Shown piece after piece: positions 17,791 to 27,443 of a DNA stretch of 55,316 nt. Every line of letters starts with the position of its first letter. Position 1 is the stretch's first letter. This DNA is from CAYOXX01 sp964408025 (GTDB taxonomy: Bacteria; Acidobacteriota; DATKUA01): positions 1 to 55,316 of the forward strand of contig CAYOXX010000008.1 in assembly GCA_964408025.1 (NCBI GenBank), read 5' to 3'. Made by a program: the position numbers and the translations under genes. The notes under the pieces were generated by a model. The model did not search any database, had not been told where the DNA came from, and worked only from the letters and a program-made list of their open reading frames with translations.

Positions 17791-18423
17791 TCCATTTACG
17801 CGTTAAAGGCTCATTGCCGCACATAGAATCTCCCGGCCTTATCGTCCGCCTCAGCGGACTCAGCGGCCGAGCCCTCGCGGGCAGGCATCGTCATCATTGG
17901 ACCACCAAAAGGCAGGGCCTTGAGCAACATAAGCAGTCATTCTCTGCTTAAATCCGACTGATTTTCCGCCATTTATTCCCGTAGTCCCTCAGAGCTTTGC
18001 CAGCGAACGTGCCGAGCGGTCAAAAGAGCCGCGCCCACACGACAGGACAGATTGAACCAAAGCTTGTGACCGTTCTGTTTCTTGAACGCGCTCCAACTAT
18101 GTGTATTGCCACTTGGTTATACGGAAGCGGTCGCGAGCTGCAGGGGGAGATCGCTGTATTCACCATGGGCGCTATAACTTGTTTATTCTTCTATAATTAG
18201 CAGATCCTGGTAACACGTAGTACTAACTCAGCACGACGCGCTCACGCGGCCGGAAGCATGTCAAATAATGCTACGCATAGCTGGTATGGTGATTGCACTA
18301 GCTATCTTTAAGTTCAGTCTTCCGTGTTCAACGGTGTGGAAAGGAGGTGGTGAGCTGAATAGATTTAGCGATCCCAAGTGCGTTTTCGGAATCCAACGAA
18401 AAGAGCCTGAATGGGAGGCAATC
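17791..18423. other. Long intergenic region upstream of the TonB receptor gene
   Basis: This 633-nt gap has no gene I can support. AAGGCAGGGCCTTGA, itself a short hairpin, occurs at 17776-17790 (overlapping the roadblock stop) and again at 17909-17923. A 67-codon frame at 17997-18200 has no ribosome-binding site or recognisable product. The AT-rich stretch at 18176-18200 and the following 200 nt probably hold the promoter and leader of the receptor gene. Confidence 0.5.
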
Positions 18424-21138
18424 GTGAGAAAACTTCTTCCTTTGCTCTTGGTACTGCTTGTGGCCGCTACGGCGTTCGCCCAGCAGAACAGGAGCCGTAT
18501 TATGGGAACGGTGGCCACCGCCGACGGCGCCGTCATCACGGGTGTGACCGTTACTATCTCATCCGACGCACTGATTGCGCGCCAGATGACGTTGACCACC
18601 AACGAGCGCGGGGCCTACCGCTTCGTGCTGCTGCCGGTGGGCACCTACGACATCAAGTTCGAGAGGGAGGGCTACAACACCATCGAGCAGGCCGGCATCG
18701 TGGTCGACTTCGAGGTAACTGTCACGCTCGACAAGGTGATGACGCCCTCGGAGTTCGAGCGCGTGGTGACGATCACCGGCGAGGCGCCGATCGTCGACAA
18801 GACCGACTCAGCCCTCGGCGACACCCTTGACCTCGACTTCCTCCAGAACGTACCCAACACCCGCTGGGTATGGGGCCTGGCCGAGCTGACTGGCGGCTTC
18901 ACCGACGACTCCGGCTTCGGCGGCAACATCGAGGTCGGCAATGCCCACCACACCGACGGCATCAACCTCACGGACCCGGCCTCCGGCGGCGACAGTATCG
19001 CCAGCGGGGCGTTAAATATGGAGGCCATTGAACAGTTCGACATTGCGCTAATCGGCGCCCCGGCCGAGTATGGCGGCTTCACCGGCTCGGTGCAGAACGT
19101 GGTTACCAAGAGCGGCGGCAACGACTTCCACGGCGAGGTAAACTTCTTCGCACGGCGTGTTGGCTGGGTGAGCGACAACACCGGCGCTTACGAAAGTATC
19201 AGCGCTCCGACCGCCAGCGATATCGACGAACCGAACTTCGCCGTCGGCGGCCCGGTGATCCGCGACAGGATCTGGTTCTTCGCCAACTATAGCTACTACA
19301 AGCGCAATCAGCAGCGGGAGATAATGGAAGCCCAGGTCGTCACGGCAAACAGGCGCACACACAACTACTTCTTCAAGGTAAGCTCGATGTGGGACGACCG
19401 TAACATCACCTACGCCAGCCTTTTCGGCCACAGGCGCGACGACAGCCACCGCCCCGACTGGTGGTGGTACGGATGGCGCACCCACTACGACGGCAGCATG
19501 TTCACGCAGAGTACCACAGGCGACGTCTTCCTGCTGCACCACTCCTGGGTGGTCAGCGACGACCTGATCGTTGAGGGGCGCCTCTCGATCACCCGCAGCG
19601 GCTTCGACCTGGACCCGCGCAATCCCGGCATCTCGGCCATCGACTGGTGGACCTACGAGCAGGTTCCGATCACCGGCACGACCGAGGGCACCTACTCCCG
19701 CGTCGAGTACTACGAGCGCCCGCGCGACAACCTCCTGCTGACCCTGCAATACTTCAACGACGATCTATACGGCACCCACAGCTTCAAGTTTGGAGTTGAA
19801 TACGACAACAGCGTTTCTGAACGCTTCTTCGACTCCCAGGACATCGTCTACTTCGACGGCAATCGCGAAACGCCGGTCGCCATGCTCGACTACGGCGTCT
19901 TTACATCCGGCATCCGCATGAAGCGCTACGGGCTCTACGCTCAGGATAGCTGGAGCGTCAATGATCGCCTGACCCTGAACATCGGGATTCGTTACGACGA
20001 CACGAGCGTGCTCTCCAACTATCCAGGCGATGCGCCTATCGGCGGCGACGAGGCCCTGGGCTTCGGCGATTGGGCTCCACGCATCGGCTTCGCCTACGAC
20101 CTGTTCGGCGACGGCAGGACGGTATTGCGCGGGCACTTCGGACGCTACTATGAAGGCGTTGTCGGCGGCAATGTCGAGGAGCTCGCCGCCGATATCCCCA
20201 CCACCAAGTACTACGGCTGGGGTGAATACTGGTATGGCGTAGATTACGGCTGGGTCCTCTGGGACGAGTGGGGCGGCTCCGGCAACAAGACCGTCGATCC
20301 GGGCATCGAGAACCAGTACACCGAAGGCTTCCTGCTGGGTGTCGAACACGAGCTGATGCAGAACCTGGCGACTGGAATCACCTTCATCTACAAGCGCGAC
20401 CGCAACCAGATCGGAGTGATCTCCCCCGACATCACCTGGGAGCTGGAGAACATCAGCTTCAGCAACGAGAACGGCTCCTACTCCGGTCCCATCTACAACA
20501 ACGTCCTCTACGGCCTGCGCGAGATCTACACCAATCCCGACAGCTCCATGGTCGGAATGCTGGATGATCTCTACCGCAAATACTGGGCTATCATGTTCGA
20601 GGTCCACAAGCGTATGAGCGACAACTGGAGCCTGATGGCCAGCTACACCTACAGCGTCAACACCGGCACCCAGGAAAACTCCTGGTCTTCCGCCCAGGGT
20701 TTCTCCACCTTCAACTACCCGAATTTCTTCATCAACACGGATGAGAGTACCCGCATGAGCATCGACCGCCCACACATTCTCAAGATCAGCGGCACATATA
20801 TCGCCCCGTTCGACATCTACGTAACCCCCGTAGTGACTTACCTCAGCGGCACCCCATGGGTCCCGTGGATGAGCTGGGATTGGGAGTGGGTCAACCTCGA
20901 GGTTATGGACGGCAGCAGGCGCTTCGAAGGCCAGTTCAACGTCGACCTGCGGCTCGAGAAGGCGTTTGTCTTCGCCGACCGCTATCGCATCGGCATCCTC
21001 TTCGACGTCTTCAACCTCTTTAACGACGATGCTCTCACCGGTTACAGGTCCTGGAACATCCGCGCCTCTACCTACATGGTGCCAGGCACCATCGCCGATT
21101 CCAGGTTCTACCAGCTCGGAGTCCGCTTCATGTTCTAA
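18424..21138 (+). CDS. TonB-dependent receptor with N-terminal carboxypeptidase-regulatory-like domain
   Basis: This 904-residue outer-membrane receptor begins with a signal peptide (VRKLLPLLLVLLVAATAFA). A carboxypeptidase-regulatory-like domain spans about 20-105 (GTVATADGAVITGVTVTISS ... GAYRFVLLPVGTYDIKFEREGY). A plug follows (VVTITGEAPIVDKTDSA ... GGFTGSVQNVVTKSGGNDFHGEV), then a long beta-barrel rich in Tyr and Trp that ends in Phe (YQLGVRFMF), as expected for BAM recognition. GTG 18424 is chosen because GGGAGG precedes it and the signal peptide starts there; frames further up lack these. Such receptors import oligosaccharides, peptides or siderophores, but the substrate is not readable. 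A clear terminator follows. Confidence 0.93.
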   Translation: MRKLLPLLLVLLVAATAFAQQNRSRIMGTVATADGAVITGVTVTISSDALIARQMTLTTNERGAYRFVLLPVGTYDIKFEREGYNTIEQAGIVVDFEVTVTLDKVMTPSEFERVVTITGEAPIVDKTDSALGDTLDLDFLQNVPNTRWVWGLAELTGGFTDDSGFGGNIEVGNAHHTDGINLTDPASGGDSIASGALNMEAIEQFDIALIGAPAEYGGFTGSVQNVVTKSGGNDFHGEVNFFARRVGWVSDNTGAYESISAPTASDIDEPNFAVGGPVIRDRIWFFANYSYYKRNQQREIMEAQVVTANRRTHNYFFKVSSMWDDRNITYASLFGHRRDDSHRPDWWWYGWRTHYDGSMFTQSTTGDVFLLHHSWVVSDDLIVEGRLSITRSGFDLDPRNPGISAIDWWTYEQVPITGTTEGTYSRVEYYERPRDNLLLTLQYFNDDLYGTHSFKFGVEYDNSVSERFFDSQDIVYFDGNRETPVAMLDYGVFTSGIRMKRYGLYAQDSWSVNDRLTLNIGIRYDDTSVLSNYPGDAPIGGDEALGFGDWAPRIGFAYDLFGDGRTVLRGHFGRYYEGVVGGNVEELAADIPTTKYYGWGEYWYGVDYGWVLWDEWGGSGNKTVDPGIENQYTEGFLLGVEHELMQNLATGITFIYKRDRNQIGVISPDITWELENISFSNENGSYSGPIYNNVLYGLREIYTNPDSSMVGMLDDLYRKYWAIMFEVHKRMSDNWSLMASYTYSVNTGTQENSWSSAQGFSTFNYPNFFINTDESTRMSIDRPHILKISGTYIAPFDIYVTPVVTYLSGTPWVPWMSWDWEWVNLEVMDGSRRFEGQFNVDLRLEKAFVFADRYRIGILFDVFNLFNDDALTGYRSWNIRASTYMVPGTIADSRFYQLGVRFMF

Positions 21139-21160
21139 CTGCGGGATTAGAAGCGCAAAG

Positions 21161-21193
21161 GTGCCCCCGGGTAAAACCGGGGGCACTTTTTTA
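21161..21193 (+). terminator. Rho-independent terminator after the TonB receptor gene
   Basis: Perfect 10-bp stem (GTGCCCCCGG and CCGGGGGCAC), loop GTAAAA, followed directly by a run of seven T. It lies 22 nt after the receptor stop codon. Confidence 0.95.
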
Positions 21194-21300
21194 ATATGTA
21201 ACGGAACGGACGGGACTGCCGGCTCAGCTGCGGCGGGCGCTTCTTGGTGTATCTGTCCCGCCGTTTGAGCCGGAAATGAGTGGAAGGTTGAGCGCCGCTG

Positions 21301-22380
21301 CTAGTCGCCGAGGTCGCGGTAGAGGACGTCCCTGCGCCGCGGCCTGAACCCCGCGTCGGCGATGTGGCGGATGATCTCCGCCTCGCTTATCCGGTAGTCA
21401 ACGCCGGCGGCGGCGACGACGTTCTCCTCGATCATCGTCGAGCCGAAGTCGTTGGCGCCGAAGGCCAGCGCCACCTGGGCCACCTTGGCGCCCTGGGTCA
21501 CCCAGGAGGCCTGGATGTTGTGTACGTTGTCCAGCAGCAGCCGTGCGGCGGCCAGCGTGCGCAGGTAGTCGGCCGCGCCGGCGTTCGACCCATCCGGCGT
21601 TCGGCCCTCAAGCTCGGTATGAGCTGGCTGGAAGGTCCAGGGGATGAAGGCGGTGAAGCCGCCGGTCTCGTCCTGCAGCGCCCGCACGCGCAGCAGGTGC
21701 TCGACGCGGTCGCGCGGCGTCTCCAGCGAGCCGAACATCATCGTGGCGGTGGTGCGCAGTCCCCGGCTGTGGGCCTCGCGCATGACGGCTATCCAGTCGT
21801 CCGCGCTGCACTTGTGCGGGCTCAGCCGGCTGCGTACGCCCTCGCTGAGGATCTCGGCCCCGCCGCCCGGAACGCTCCCCAGGCCGGCCTCCTTCAGCCG
21901 CTCGATTGTCTCGCCTACGCCGAGGCCGGAGCGCCCGGCGATGTGAACCAGCTCCGGCGGCGACAGGGCGTGCAGGTGGATCGGGTGGCGACTGCGGATG
22001 TAGTGGAACAGCTCCTCGAAATAATTGATATCCAGTCCCGGATGCAGGCCGCCCTGGAGCAGGATCGAGGTCGCTCCCAGTCTCTTTGCCTCGTCGATCT
22101 TGGCGCCGATCTCCTCGCGGCTCAGCAGGTAGCCATCCGGGTCGCCCTCGCGGCGGAAGAAGGCGCAGAAGCGGCAGCCGGAGCTGCAGATGTTGGTGTA
22201 GTTGATGTTGCGATCGACGAGGTAGGTGACTACCGGCTCGGGGTGGAACCTCCGCCGCACGGTGTCGGCGATGGCGCCGAGCCAGAGCAGGTCGTCGCAG
22301 CCCAGCAGGTAGAGGCCGTGTTCGGCCTCGAGCCGGCCGCCGCCGGGCTCCCGGACGACGGCCTCGACCTCACCCCTCAT
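21301..22380 (-). CDS. mqnC: Cyclic dehypoxanthinyl futalosine synthase MqnC (radical SAM)
   Basis: MqnC cyclises dehypoxanthinyl futalosine in futalosine-dependent menaquinone synthesis. The 359-residue product has the radical-SAM CxxxCxxC motif in NICSSGCRFCAFF. It also has family blocks TSILLQGGLHPGLDINYFEE, GLGSVPGGGAEILSEGVR and the C-terminal ANDFGSTMIEENVV. Its start overlaps the mqnA stop by 11 nt, so translation is coupled. It is the last gene of mqnE-mqnA-mqnC on this strand. It is distinguished from MqnE by the order and by SPHKCSADDWIAVMREAH and PAHTELEG. Confidence 0.93.
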   Translation of the reverse strand: MRGEVEAVVREPGGGRLEAEHGLYLLGCDDLLWLGAIADTVRRRFHPEPVVTYLVDRNINYTNICSSGCRFCAFFRREGDPDGYLLSREEIGAKIDEAKRLGATSILLQGGLHPGLDINYFEELFHYIRSRHPIHLHALSPPELVHIAGRSGLGVGETIERLKEAGLGSVPGGGAEILSEGVRSRLSPHKCSADDWIAVMREAHSRGLRTTATMMFGSLETPRDRVEHLLRVRALQDETGGFTAFIPWTFQPAHTELEGRTPDGSNAGAADYLRTLAAARLLLDNVHNIQASWVTQGAKVAQVALAFGANDFGSTMIEENVVAAAGVDYRISEAEIIRHIADAGFRPRRRDVLYRDLGD

Positions 22381-23179
22381 AGAAGCGGATGCGGGGCACG
22401 CCGTCGATCAGCCCGTGCTCCCAGGCCTTGATGTAGAACAGCTTCAGCCCCGTCAGCTCCTTATCGCTGAAGCTGTAGCGCATGTTCTCGCGCAGGTAGT
22501 TCTCGTTCAGCTCCGTGCCGTCCTGAAGCGGCGTGGGGTGGTTGGCGGCGATCTTGTGGATGCTGAGCAGTCCCTGCCGCAGGGAGTCCCGCAGTACGGC
22601 AACATCCTCAGCGCCGATGGCGCTTTCCCGCCCGGCGAGGAAGGCGTAGACGAACGGGTGACCGGTCAGCTCCGACCAGTCGGCCCCCAGGTCCCGCCGG
22701 ACCACGACTTTCTCCGCGCAGTAAAGCGCCGGGTCGCCGATCACCATGGCCGCGCCGTAGCGCTCAAGCATCATCGCGGGCTCCGGCTCCGCCTTCTCCG
22801 TCTCCGGCGCGATGCCGTAGCTCTCGGCGCAGAGGATCTGCAGGAGCGTTGCCGAGGAGCGCGAGCTGACGTCGACCGCCACGACCTTTAACTCCTCCAG
22901 CGGCACTTTAGCCAGCAGCAGCACCGATGCCACCGGCCCCTCGGAGGCGATCGCGATGTCCGAGACTATCCACAGACCCTCGCCCCCCCCCTCGGTGCGG
23001 GCGTACTCGATCGAGGGGATCAGCGCCAGGTCCAGCTCGCCGTCCGCCAGCTTGCGGGCACACTCGGCGGGCGAGTGGTAGCCGATCTCGAAGCGCTCGG
23101 CGCCGAGGCCGGCCTCGAGGCCGTAAAAGATCGGCTTGGCGTTCAGATAAGGTATCGCTCCCAGGCGGATCATGCTCAT
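22370..23179 (-). CDS. mqnA: Chorismate dehydratase MqnA
   Basis: MqnA dehydrates chorismate to 3-enolpyruvylbenzoate, the entry step of the futalosine route. The 269-residue product has the periplasmic-binding-protein-like fold of the family: RLGAIPYLNAKPIFYGLE at the N-terminus, LIPSIEYAR near 57, VDVSSRSSATLLQILCAE near 100, and VIGDPAL near 145. The ATG at 23179 (MSMIRLG) or at 23173 is possible. A palindrome sits 33 nt upstream (23212-23232). It overlaps mqnC by 11 nt. Confidence 0.94.
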   Translation of the reverse strand: MSMIRLGAIPYLNAKPIFYGLEAGLGAERFEIGYHSPAECARKLADGELDLALIPSIEYARTEGGGEGLWIVSDIAIASEGPVASVLLLAKVPLEELKVVAVDVSSRSSATLLQILCAESYGIAPETEKAEPEPAMMLERYGAAMVIGDPALYCAEKVVVRRDLGADWSELTGHPFVYAFLAGRESAIGAEDVAVLRDSLRQGLLSIHKIAANHPTPLQDGTELNENYLRENMRYSFSDKELTGLKLFYIKAWEHGLIDGVPRIRFYEG

Positions 23180-23211
23180 GAGGCTAACCCTCGCGACCGG
23201 CCGTCAACAGC

Positions 23212-23232
23212 TTTTCCACATATTGTGGAAAA
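23212..23232. promoter_or_regulatory. Palindrome upstream of mqnA; two facing DnaA-box-like sites
   Basis: Arms TTTTCCACA and TGTGGAAAA are perfect 9-bp inverted repeats separated by TAT, in the 151-nt gap between mqnE and mqnA. Each arm fits the relaxed DnaA-box consensus TTWTNCACA. It could equally be the operator of an unknown regulator of mqnA-mqnC. No T-tract makes it a terminator. Confidence 0.5.
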
Positions 23233-23330
23233 CGACAGCCGGGTCCAAGATTCAGTGTACCGTTGCATACTCAATCCTATACCCGCCGTCCAGTCCCTCC
23301 CGGACCCTGGTGCGGCCGGCGGCAACACCG

Positions 23331-24443
23331 TCAGTACTCCTTTAGAACGTTGTAGACGGTGTCGCGTTCCATCGGCCGGCAGCCGGCGCCGCGGATCAGA
23401 TCGAGCAGCTCGGCTACGCTGAGGCTCTCGGCAGTCCGCGCTCCGGCCATGTGCGTGATTCTCTCCTCAATCACCGTGCCGTCGATGTCGTCGGCTCCGA
23501 AGGTTAGCGTCAGCTGCGCAATCTTGGTGCCGACCATGATCCAGAACGACTTGATGTGCGGCACGTTGTCCAGCATCAGGCGGCCCACGGCGATCGCCCT
23601 CAGGTCGGCGAATCCGGTCGTCGGCGGCAGCCCCGCGAGCCCCGTGTTCTCGCTGTGGAAGGCCAGCGGGATGAAAGTCAGGAAGCCGCCGCTCTCGTCC
23701 TGCGCCTCGCGCAGGGCGATCAGGTGGTCGACCGCCTCGGCCGCCGTCTCGATGTGACCGTAGAGCATCGTGGCGTTTGATGGGATCCCCATGCGGTGCG
23801 CCGTTCCGGCCACCTCGAGCCAGCCCTGCGGTCCCAGCTTCGTGGGGCAGAGCTCTGCGCGCACGCGGCCGCTGAAGACCTCGGCCCCGCCGCCGGGGAT
23901 GCTGCCCAGCCCCGCCTCGCTCAGCTCCTCCAGCACCTCCTGGACGCTTTTGCCGAACTTCTCGGCGAAGTGGGCGATCTCCACGCAGGTGAACGCCTGG
24001 ATGTGGACGTCAGGGCGCAGCTCCCCGATCAGGCGCAGCATCTCGAGGTAGTACTCCCACGGCAGCTCGGGGTCGAGGCCGCCGACTATGTGCACCTCGC
24101 TGATCCGCTCCTCCAGCCGCCCCTCGATCTTGCGCCGGATCTCGTCGAGGCTCATCCGGTAAGCCCCTTCTGCGCCCTCGGCGCGGCCGAAGGCACAGAA
24201 GCGGCAGAGGTTGACGCAGATGTTGGAGTAGTTGATGTGCTGGTTGCGGATGAAGTAGGCGTCGCGGCCATGCAGGCGCCTCCTGACGCGGTCGGCGAGG
24301 ACGCCGACGGCCAGCAAGTCGGGATTGGCCATCAGCCGCAGACCGTCGTCGCGGCTCAGCCTTTCGCCCTTATCGACCTTCGCAGCGATGCTGCCCAGGC
24401 CGGCGCGCTCGATCCGCTCGTCGAAAATCGCGGTCTTCTCCAT
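23331..24443 (-). CDS. mqnE: Aminofutalosine synthase MqnE (radical SAM)
   Basis: MqnE joins 3-enolpyruvylbenzoate and S-adenosylmethionine to aminofutalosine. The 370-residue product carries the CxxxCxxC radical-SAM motif in NICVNLCRFCAFG. It also has SEVHIVGGLDPELPWEYYLE, GLGSIPGGGAEVFSGRVR, and ADDIDGTVIEERITHMAG, which is typical of MqnE. The ATG at 24443 is chosen for its GGCAGGAG site; an in-frame ATG 11 codons upstream is less likely. It is the first gene of the mqnE-A-C set. Genes for futalosine hydrolase (mqnB) and mqnD are not in this window. Confidence 0.94.
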   Translation of the reverse strand: MEKTAIFDERIERAGLGSIAAKVDKGERLSRDDGLRLMANPDLLAVGVLADRVRRRLHGRDAYFIRNQHINYSNICVNLCRFCAFGRAEGAEGAYRMSLDEIRRKIEGRLEERISEVHIVGGLDPELPWEYYLEMLRLIGELRPDVHIQAFTCVEIAHFAEKFGKSVQEVLEELSEAGLGSIPGGGAEVFSGRVRAELCPTKLGPQGWLEVAGTAHRMGIPSNATMLYGHIETAAEAVDHLIALREAQDESGGFLTFIPLAFHSENTGLAGLPPTTGFADLRAIAVGRLMLDNVPHIKSFWIMVGTKIAQLTLTFGADDIDGTVIEERITHMAGARTAESLSVAELLDLIRGAGCRPMERDTVYNVLKEY

Positions 24444-24629
24444 GCTCCTGCCAACTACCGGCGCCACGCTCCTCAACGTCTAAGCTAGAGGTACCGCAGC
24501 GGTGGAGGTCAATCTTGAGTATACCCCGCTCCCGCTCCATGTCCAACCTTACAGCAGTAACATCATCGGGCGGCAGCCGCTTTCAGGTAGAATAGGGAGA
24601 ACAGAACGCGATCAAGTTGGAGGTTAGAT

Positions 24630-24983
24630 ATGTCGTCCAGGTTCAGCAACGTTCTCGGCTCCGCGGCGGTGATCGCGGTCGCCGTCGTCGTGATCTTCGT
24701 GCTCGTCGGCGTCGGCGCCGACCTCGAGGCCGCCGGCTCGTCGTTGCGCGAGCACGAGTCCGCCCTGCGGCTCTACGCCGAGCTCTCCGCCCGCCTCGAG
24801 GCCCTCGAGCGGAACTTCGAGGCCCTGCGTCCGCCCGACGGCGAGAGCGCCACTGAGGCGGGCGGCGACGCCGCTGCCGACGGCGGTCAGGACTACGAGT
24901 ACTATTTGCGCAGCATCGCCGAGGATATCGACACGATAGCTTCCGAGATCTCCTACATCAGGCGCGCCCTCGAAAACCGCTGA
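24630..24983 (+). CDS. Small membrane protein with coiled coil
   Basis: The 117-residue product has one N-terminal transmembrane segment (about 8-30, VLGSAAVIAVAVVVIFVLVG). It is followed by a heptad-like helix (LREHESALRLYAELSARLEALERNF), a Gly/Ala/Asp-rich linker, and a second amphipathic helix at the end. GGAGG lies 8 nt upstream of the ATG. I do not recognise a family. It may be a bitopic membrane protein with an exposed coiled coil. It is convergent with the next small gene. Confidence 0.65.
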   Translation: MSSRFSNVLGSAAVIAVAVVVIFVLVGVGADLEAAGSSLREHESALRLYAELSARLEALERNFEALRPPDGESATEAGGDAAADGGQDYEYYLRSIAEDIDTIASEISYIRRALENR

Positions 24984-25013
24984 CAACGCGACGGCTTGTG
25001 CGACGCGACTGGC

Positions 25014-25271
25014 CTACTGCGGCGGCGCGTCTGCGGACGGCAGAGCCTCGACTTCGCAGAGCGCGCCGGTGCGCTCGAATGCGGCCTTGAGCTTCGTTGC
25101 CGTCTCGTGGTCGAGGTTACTCTTGATGATCTTCTTGCTGCCGCACATCAGGTGCTCGATCTGCTCCAGGTCGGCATTGAACAGCTCCGCCAGCTTGCGC
25201 TTGACGTTTTCTTCATCTTGACCCTCGGCGATGCCGCCGTCTAAGACCAGCATGTAGAGCGCCTCTCCCAT
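25014..25271 (-). CDS. Small helical domain protein
   Basis: The 85-residue product (MGEALYMLVLDGGIAEGQDE) resembles a small domain often placed at the N-terminus of uncharacterised proteobacterial membrane proteins. Its pattern is a short strand, then VKRKLAELFNADLEQIEHLM, KKIIKSNLDHETATKLKAAF and a final CEVE strand. That likeness is from memory of the pattern and is not confirmed. Here it stands alone. The ATG at 25271 is preferred over an in-frame ATG at 25304 because the family-like strand begins at residue 6; the AGGA site is weak. Confidence 0.6.
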   Translation of the reverse strand: MGEALYMLVLDGGIAEGQDEENVKRKLAELFNADLEQIEHLMCGSKKIIKSNLDHETATKLKAAFERTGALCEVEALPSADAPPQ

Positions 25272-25484
25272 CGGTCGCCATCCTATATTATAGATGATTT
25301 GCAATGCTCGCCCTTATTCCTCGGCGCTTCTGCCAAGAGCGCCTGTAAGCGGACTCCATCTCTTCTGTTAATAGTATAATTGATTAGAGACAATATATTT
25401 ACTTAAAAAGGTTATGATTATCAAATATTTACAAATCTTGACCTCTACTCGATCAATAAGTTAGATGTTTTTCTTTACTTTGTC

Positions 25485-25514
25485 TTGACAGTATCCTCTT
25501 GACATTGATACTAT
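25485..25514 (+). promoter_or_regulatory. Predicted sigma70 promoter with overlapping inverted repeat
   Basis: TTGACA (25485-25490), an 18-nt spacer and TACTAT (25509-25514) lie 40 nt before the AT-rich gene. An inverted repeat AGTATC ... GATACT (25490-25495 and 25507-25512) spans the spacer and could be an operator. Confidence 0.55.
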
Positions 25515-25553
25515 CCAATGAGTGACTTTAAATAACCAGCGTGAGAGCGTCAA

Positions 25554-27443
25554 ATGAGATATATTATCTTTCTTATGGCCATTTCAAGCGTCTTTTACCT
25601 GATCTGCCTTCCCTGTTGTTCTCCAACTTCTCATGATTCTGATAATGATGATGAGCGTGAATCAAGAGTTTCCATGCCTGAAATCTTTCGATTGTTACCA
25701 AGAGGTGATTACACTACTGCTGTAGGCTATAGGATAAATGAATTGCTCAACTCTGATATTTTCACGCAATTATCATCCAATTACACATCAGTACATTCTC
25801 AATTGGAATATATGGAAGAATTTATCGATGAACTCAATATCAATCCAACTTATTCTGTTCAGTTTATTAACATATATGGTGATCCTCTTAATTTTAGTGA
25901 AAGAATCTTTAGCATTATTGCCCCGATTAAAAGAGGTGATTATCAATATTATTTTGAAAATAATTCACCCAGTTCAAATTTACGCGAATTACAAAGAGAA
26001 AATATATCTTACTGGATTACCGAAGATAATATTTATGGATTTATGATGTATGATGAAGGAGTTATTAATGCAAGTAAAAATACTTTGGAGTATATCATTG
26101 ATGTTATTACTGGAAATAGGTCTGCATTTATTGAAGAAAATCACTTCAGAACAGTTTTGCAATTAGCTGATTTCGAAGCAACGCTGTTTAGCATTATTTG
26201 GGGTGGTCTTGAAAATAAATTGAATGGGATTAAATATAGCATTAATTCTATTTTAAATGACGAACAACTTCTTTCTGCGATAGATCATCTTCGGGCATTT
26301 ATTGTTTTAGTTTATTGCCGAAGTGACATTGAATTTTCTTTTAAATTGTTATTTGATAACAGTGATCATGCTAACTCTGCTTATGATGCTTTGATTGATC
26401 ATATTGAACCCCTCTTGGAGAGATACGGATCAAGATTGATAAGTAATTTTTTATTTGGTCTAAAATACAACATAAATAATTATAGAGAATTGGCAGAAAG
26501 AGTTCAAATCAACCTAAATGAAGAGACAATTGAAATTGAATTCTGGCTTAATTGGAATGATTTAGAAAATAACCTATCGGATAACGAAGAAGTCATAATT
26601 TTAACTTGTGTAGAATCCATAGCATGTGCACCAGATGGAACTCTTTATGTAACTATTGGATATGATCGCAAGATATTGCATCTCACTGAAAATGGTGAGC
26701 TTATAAATATGTGGGAGATTGAAGGAGTAGATGAAGAAGGTATAAGTGATCTTGGGGGAATTGCTATAGGATCAAACGGGACATTATTTGTTTCTGACAG
26801 AGATAATCACAAAATTATTCAATTTGATGAATATGGAAATATCCAAAATGAATGGGGAAATGAAGGCAGAGGAAGAGGCCAATTCTCTCATCCTATAGGA
26901 ATAACGGTAACAGAAGACGGCCTTGTATATGTTGTGGATTCAATGAATAATAGAATACAAGTATTTAATGAAAATGGTCAATTTGTTAAAGAATGGAACG
27001 TGGGGATTGAAAGGAGAAGAAGGGAAATGTTAACACCAAGACCATTTGATATAGCAATAGCACCAGATAATACTATATATATTACATATTTATGGGAAAA
27101 TATAGTACGACATTATAGCGAGACAGGAAATCAACTAAATGAATGGAGTTATGGCAGTGATTATGAATATGATTCGCCAAGTACAAACATAGAAATTAAT
27201 CAAAATGGAGAGATATTCTTGATAGACACCGAAAATAATAGAATATTAATATATGATTTAGGCGGAAGGTTTTTACGAAGATGGGGTGATGAATTGGAAG
27301 ATGAGGGATCATTTTATCCGAAAGATGTAACATTTCTTTCTGATGGTACGTTCTATATAGCTGAATCTTTCAAGATATGCCATTTTGATAATAATGGAAA
27401 TCTAATCAGGTCGTGGAAAGACAGTAGGGGGAGCATTTGGTAG
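25554..27443 (+). CDS. NHL-repeat protein, exported, of foreign base composition
   Basis: The 629-residue product has an N-terminal signal (MRYIIFLMAISSVFYLICL) ending in PCC, so it may be a lipoprotein, although the lipobox is poor. Residues about 40-345 form an acidic/Asn-rich domain I do not recognise. Residues about 350-629 form an NHL-type beta-propeller with at least five units of the pattern IAIGSNGTLFVSDRDNHKI, ITVTEDGLVYVVDSMNNRI and IEINQNGEIFLIDTENNRI, each ending in GxFxxxW-like strands. NHL propellers bind proteins or ligands; no catalytic site is seen. The gene is AT-rich and probably horizontally acquired. Confidence 0.8.
   Translation: MRYIIFLMAISSVFYLICLPCCSPTSHDSDNDDERESRVSMPEIFRLLPRGDYTTAVGYRINELLNSDIFTQLSSNYTSVHSQLEYMEEFIDELNINPTYSVQFINIYGDPLNFSERIFSIIAPIKRGDYQYYFENNSPSSNLRELQRENISYWITEDNIYGFMMYDEGVINASKNTLEYIIDVITGNRSAFIEENHFRTVLQLADFEATLFSIIWGGLENKLNGIKYSINSILNDEQLLSAIDHLRAFIVLVYCRSDIEFSFKLLFDNSDHANSAYDALIDHIEPLLERYGSRLISNFLFGLKYNINNYRELAERVQINLNEETIEIEFWLNWNDLENNLSDNEEVIILTCVESIACAPDGTLYVTIGYDRKILHLTENGELINMWEIEGVDEEGISDLGGIAIGSNGTLFVSDRDNHKIIQFDEYGNIQNEWGNEGRGRGQFSHPIGITVTEDGLVYVVDSMNNRIQVFNENGQFVKEWNVGIERRRREMLTPRPFDIAIAPDNTIYITYLWENIVRHYSETGNQLNEWSYGSDYEYDSPSTNIEINQNGEIFLIDTENNRILIYDLGGRFLRRWGDELEDEGSFYPKDVTFLSDGTFYIAESFKICHFDNNGNLIRSWKDSRGSIW

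Noticed and set aside
17997..18200. 67-codon frame upstream of the TonB receptor gene
   Set aside because: No ribosome-binding site, no domain, and atypical codon use for the region.
24630..24983. Overlapping antisense and second-frame readings of the small coiled-coil gene
   Set aside because: Only one frame has a GGAGG site, a membrane segment and heptad pattern; others are shadows from GC-rich codons.
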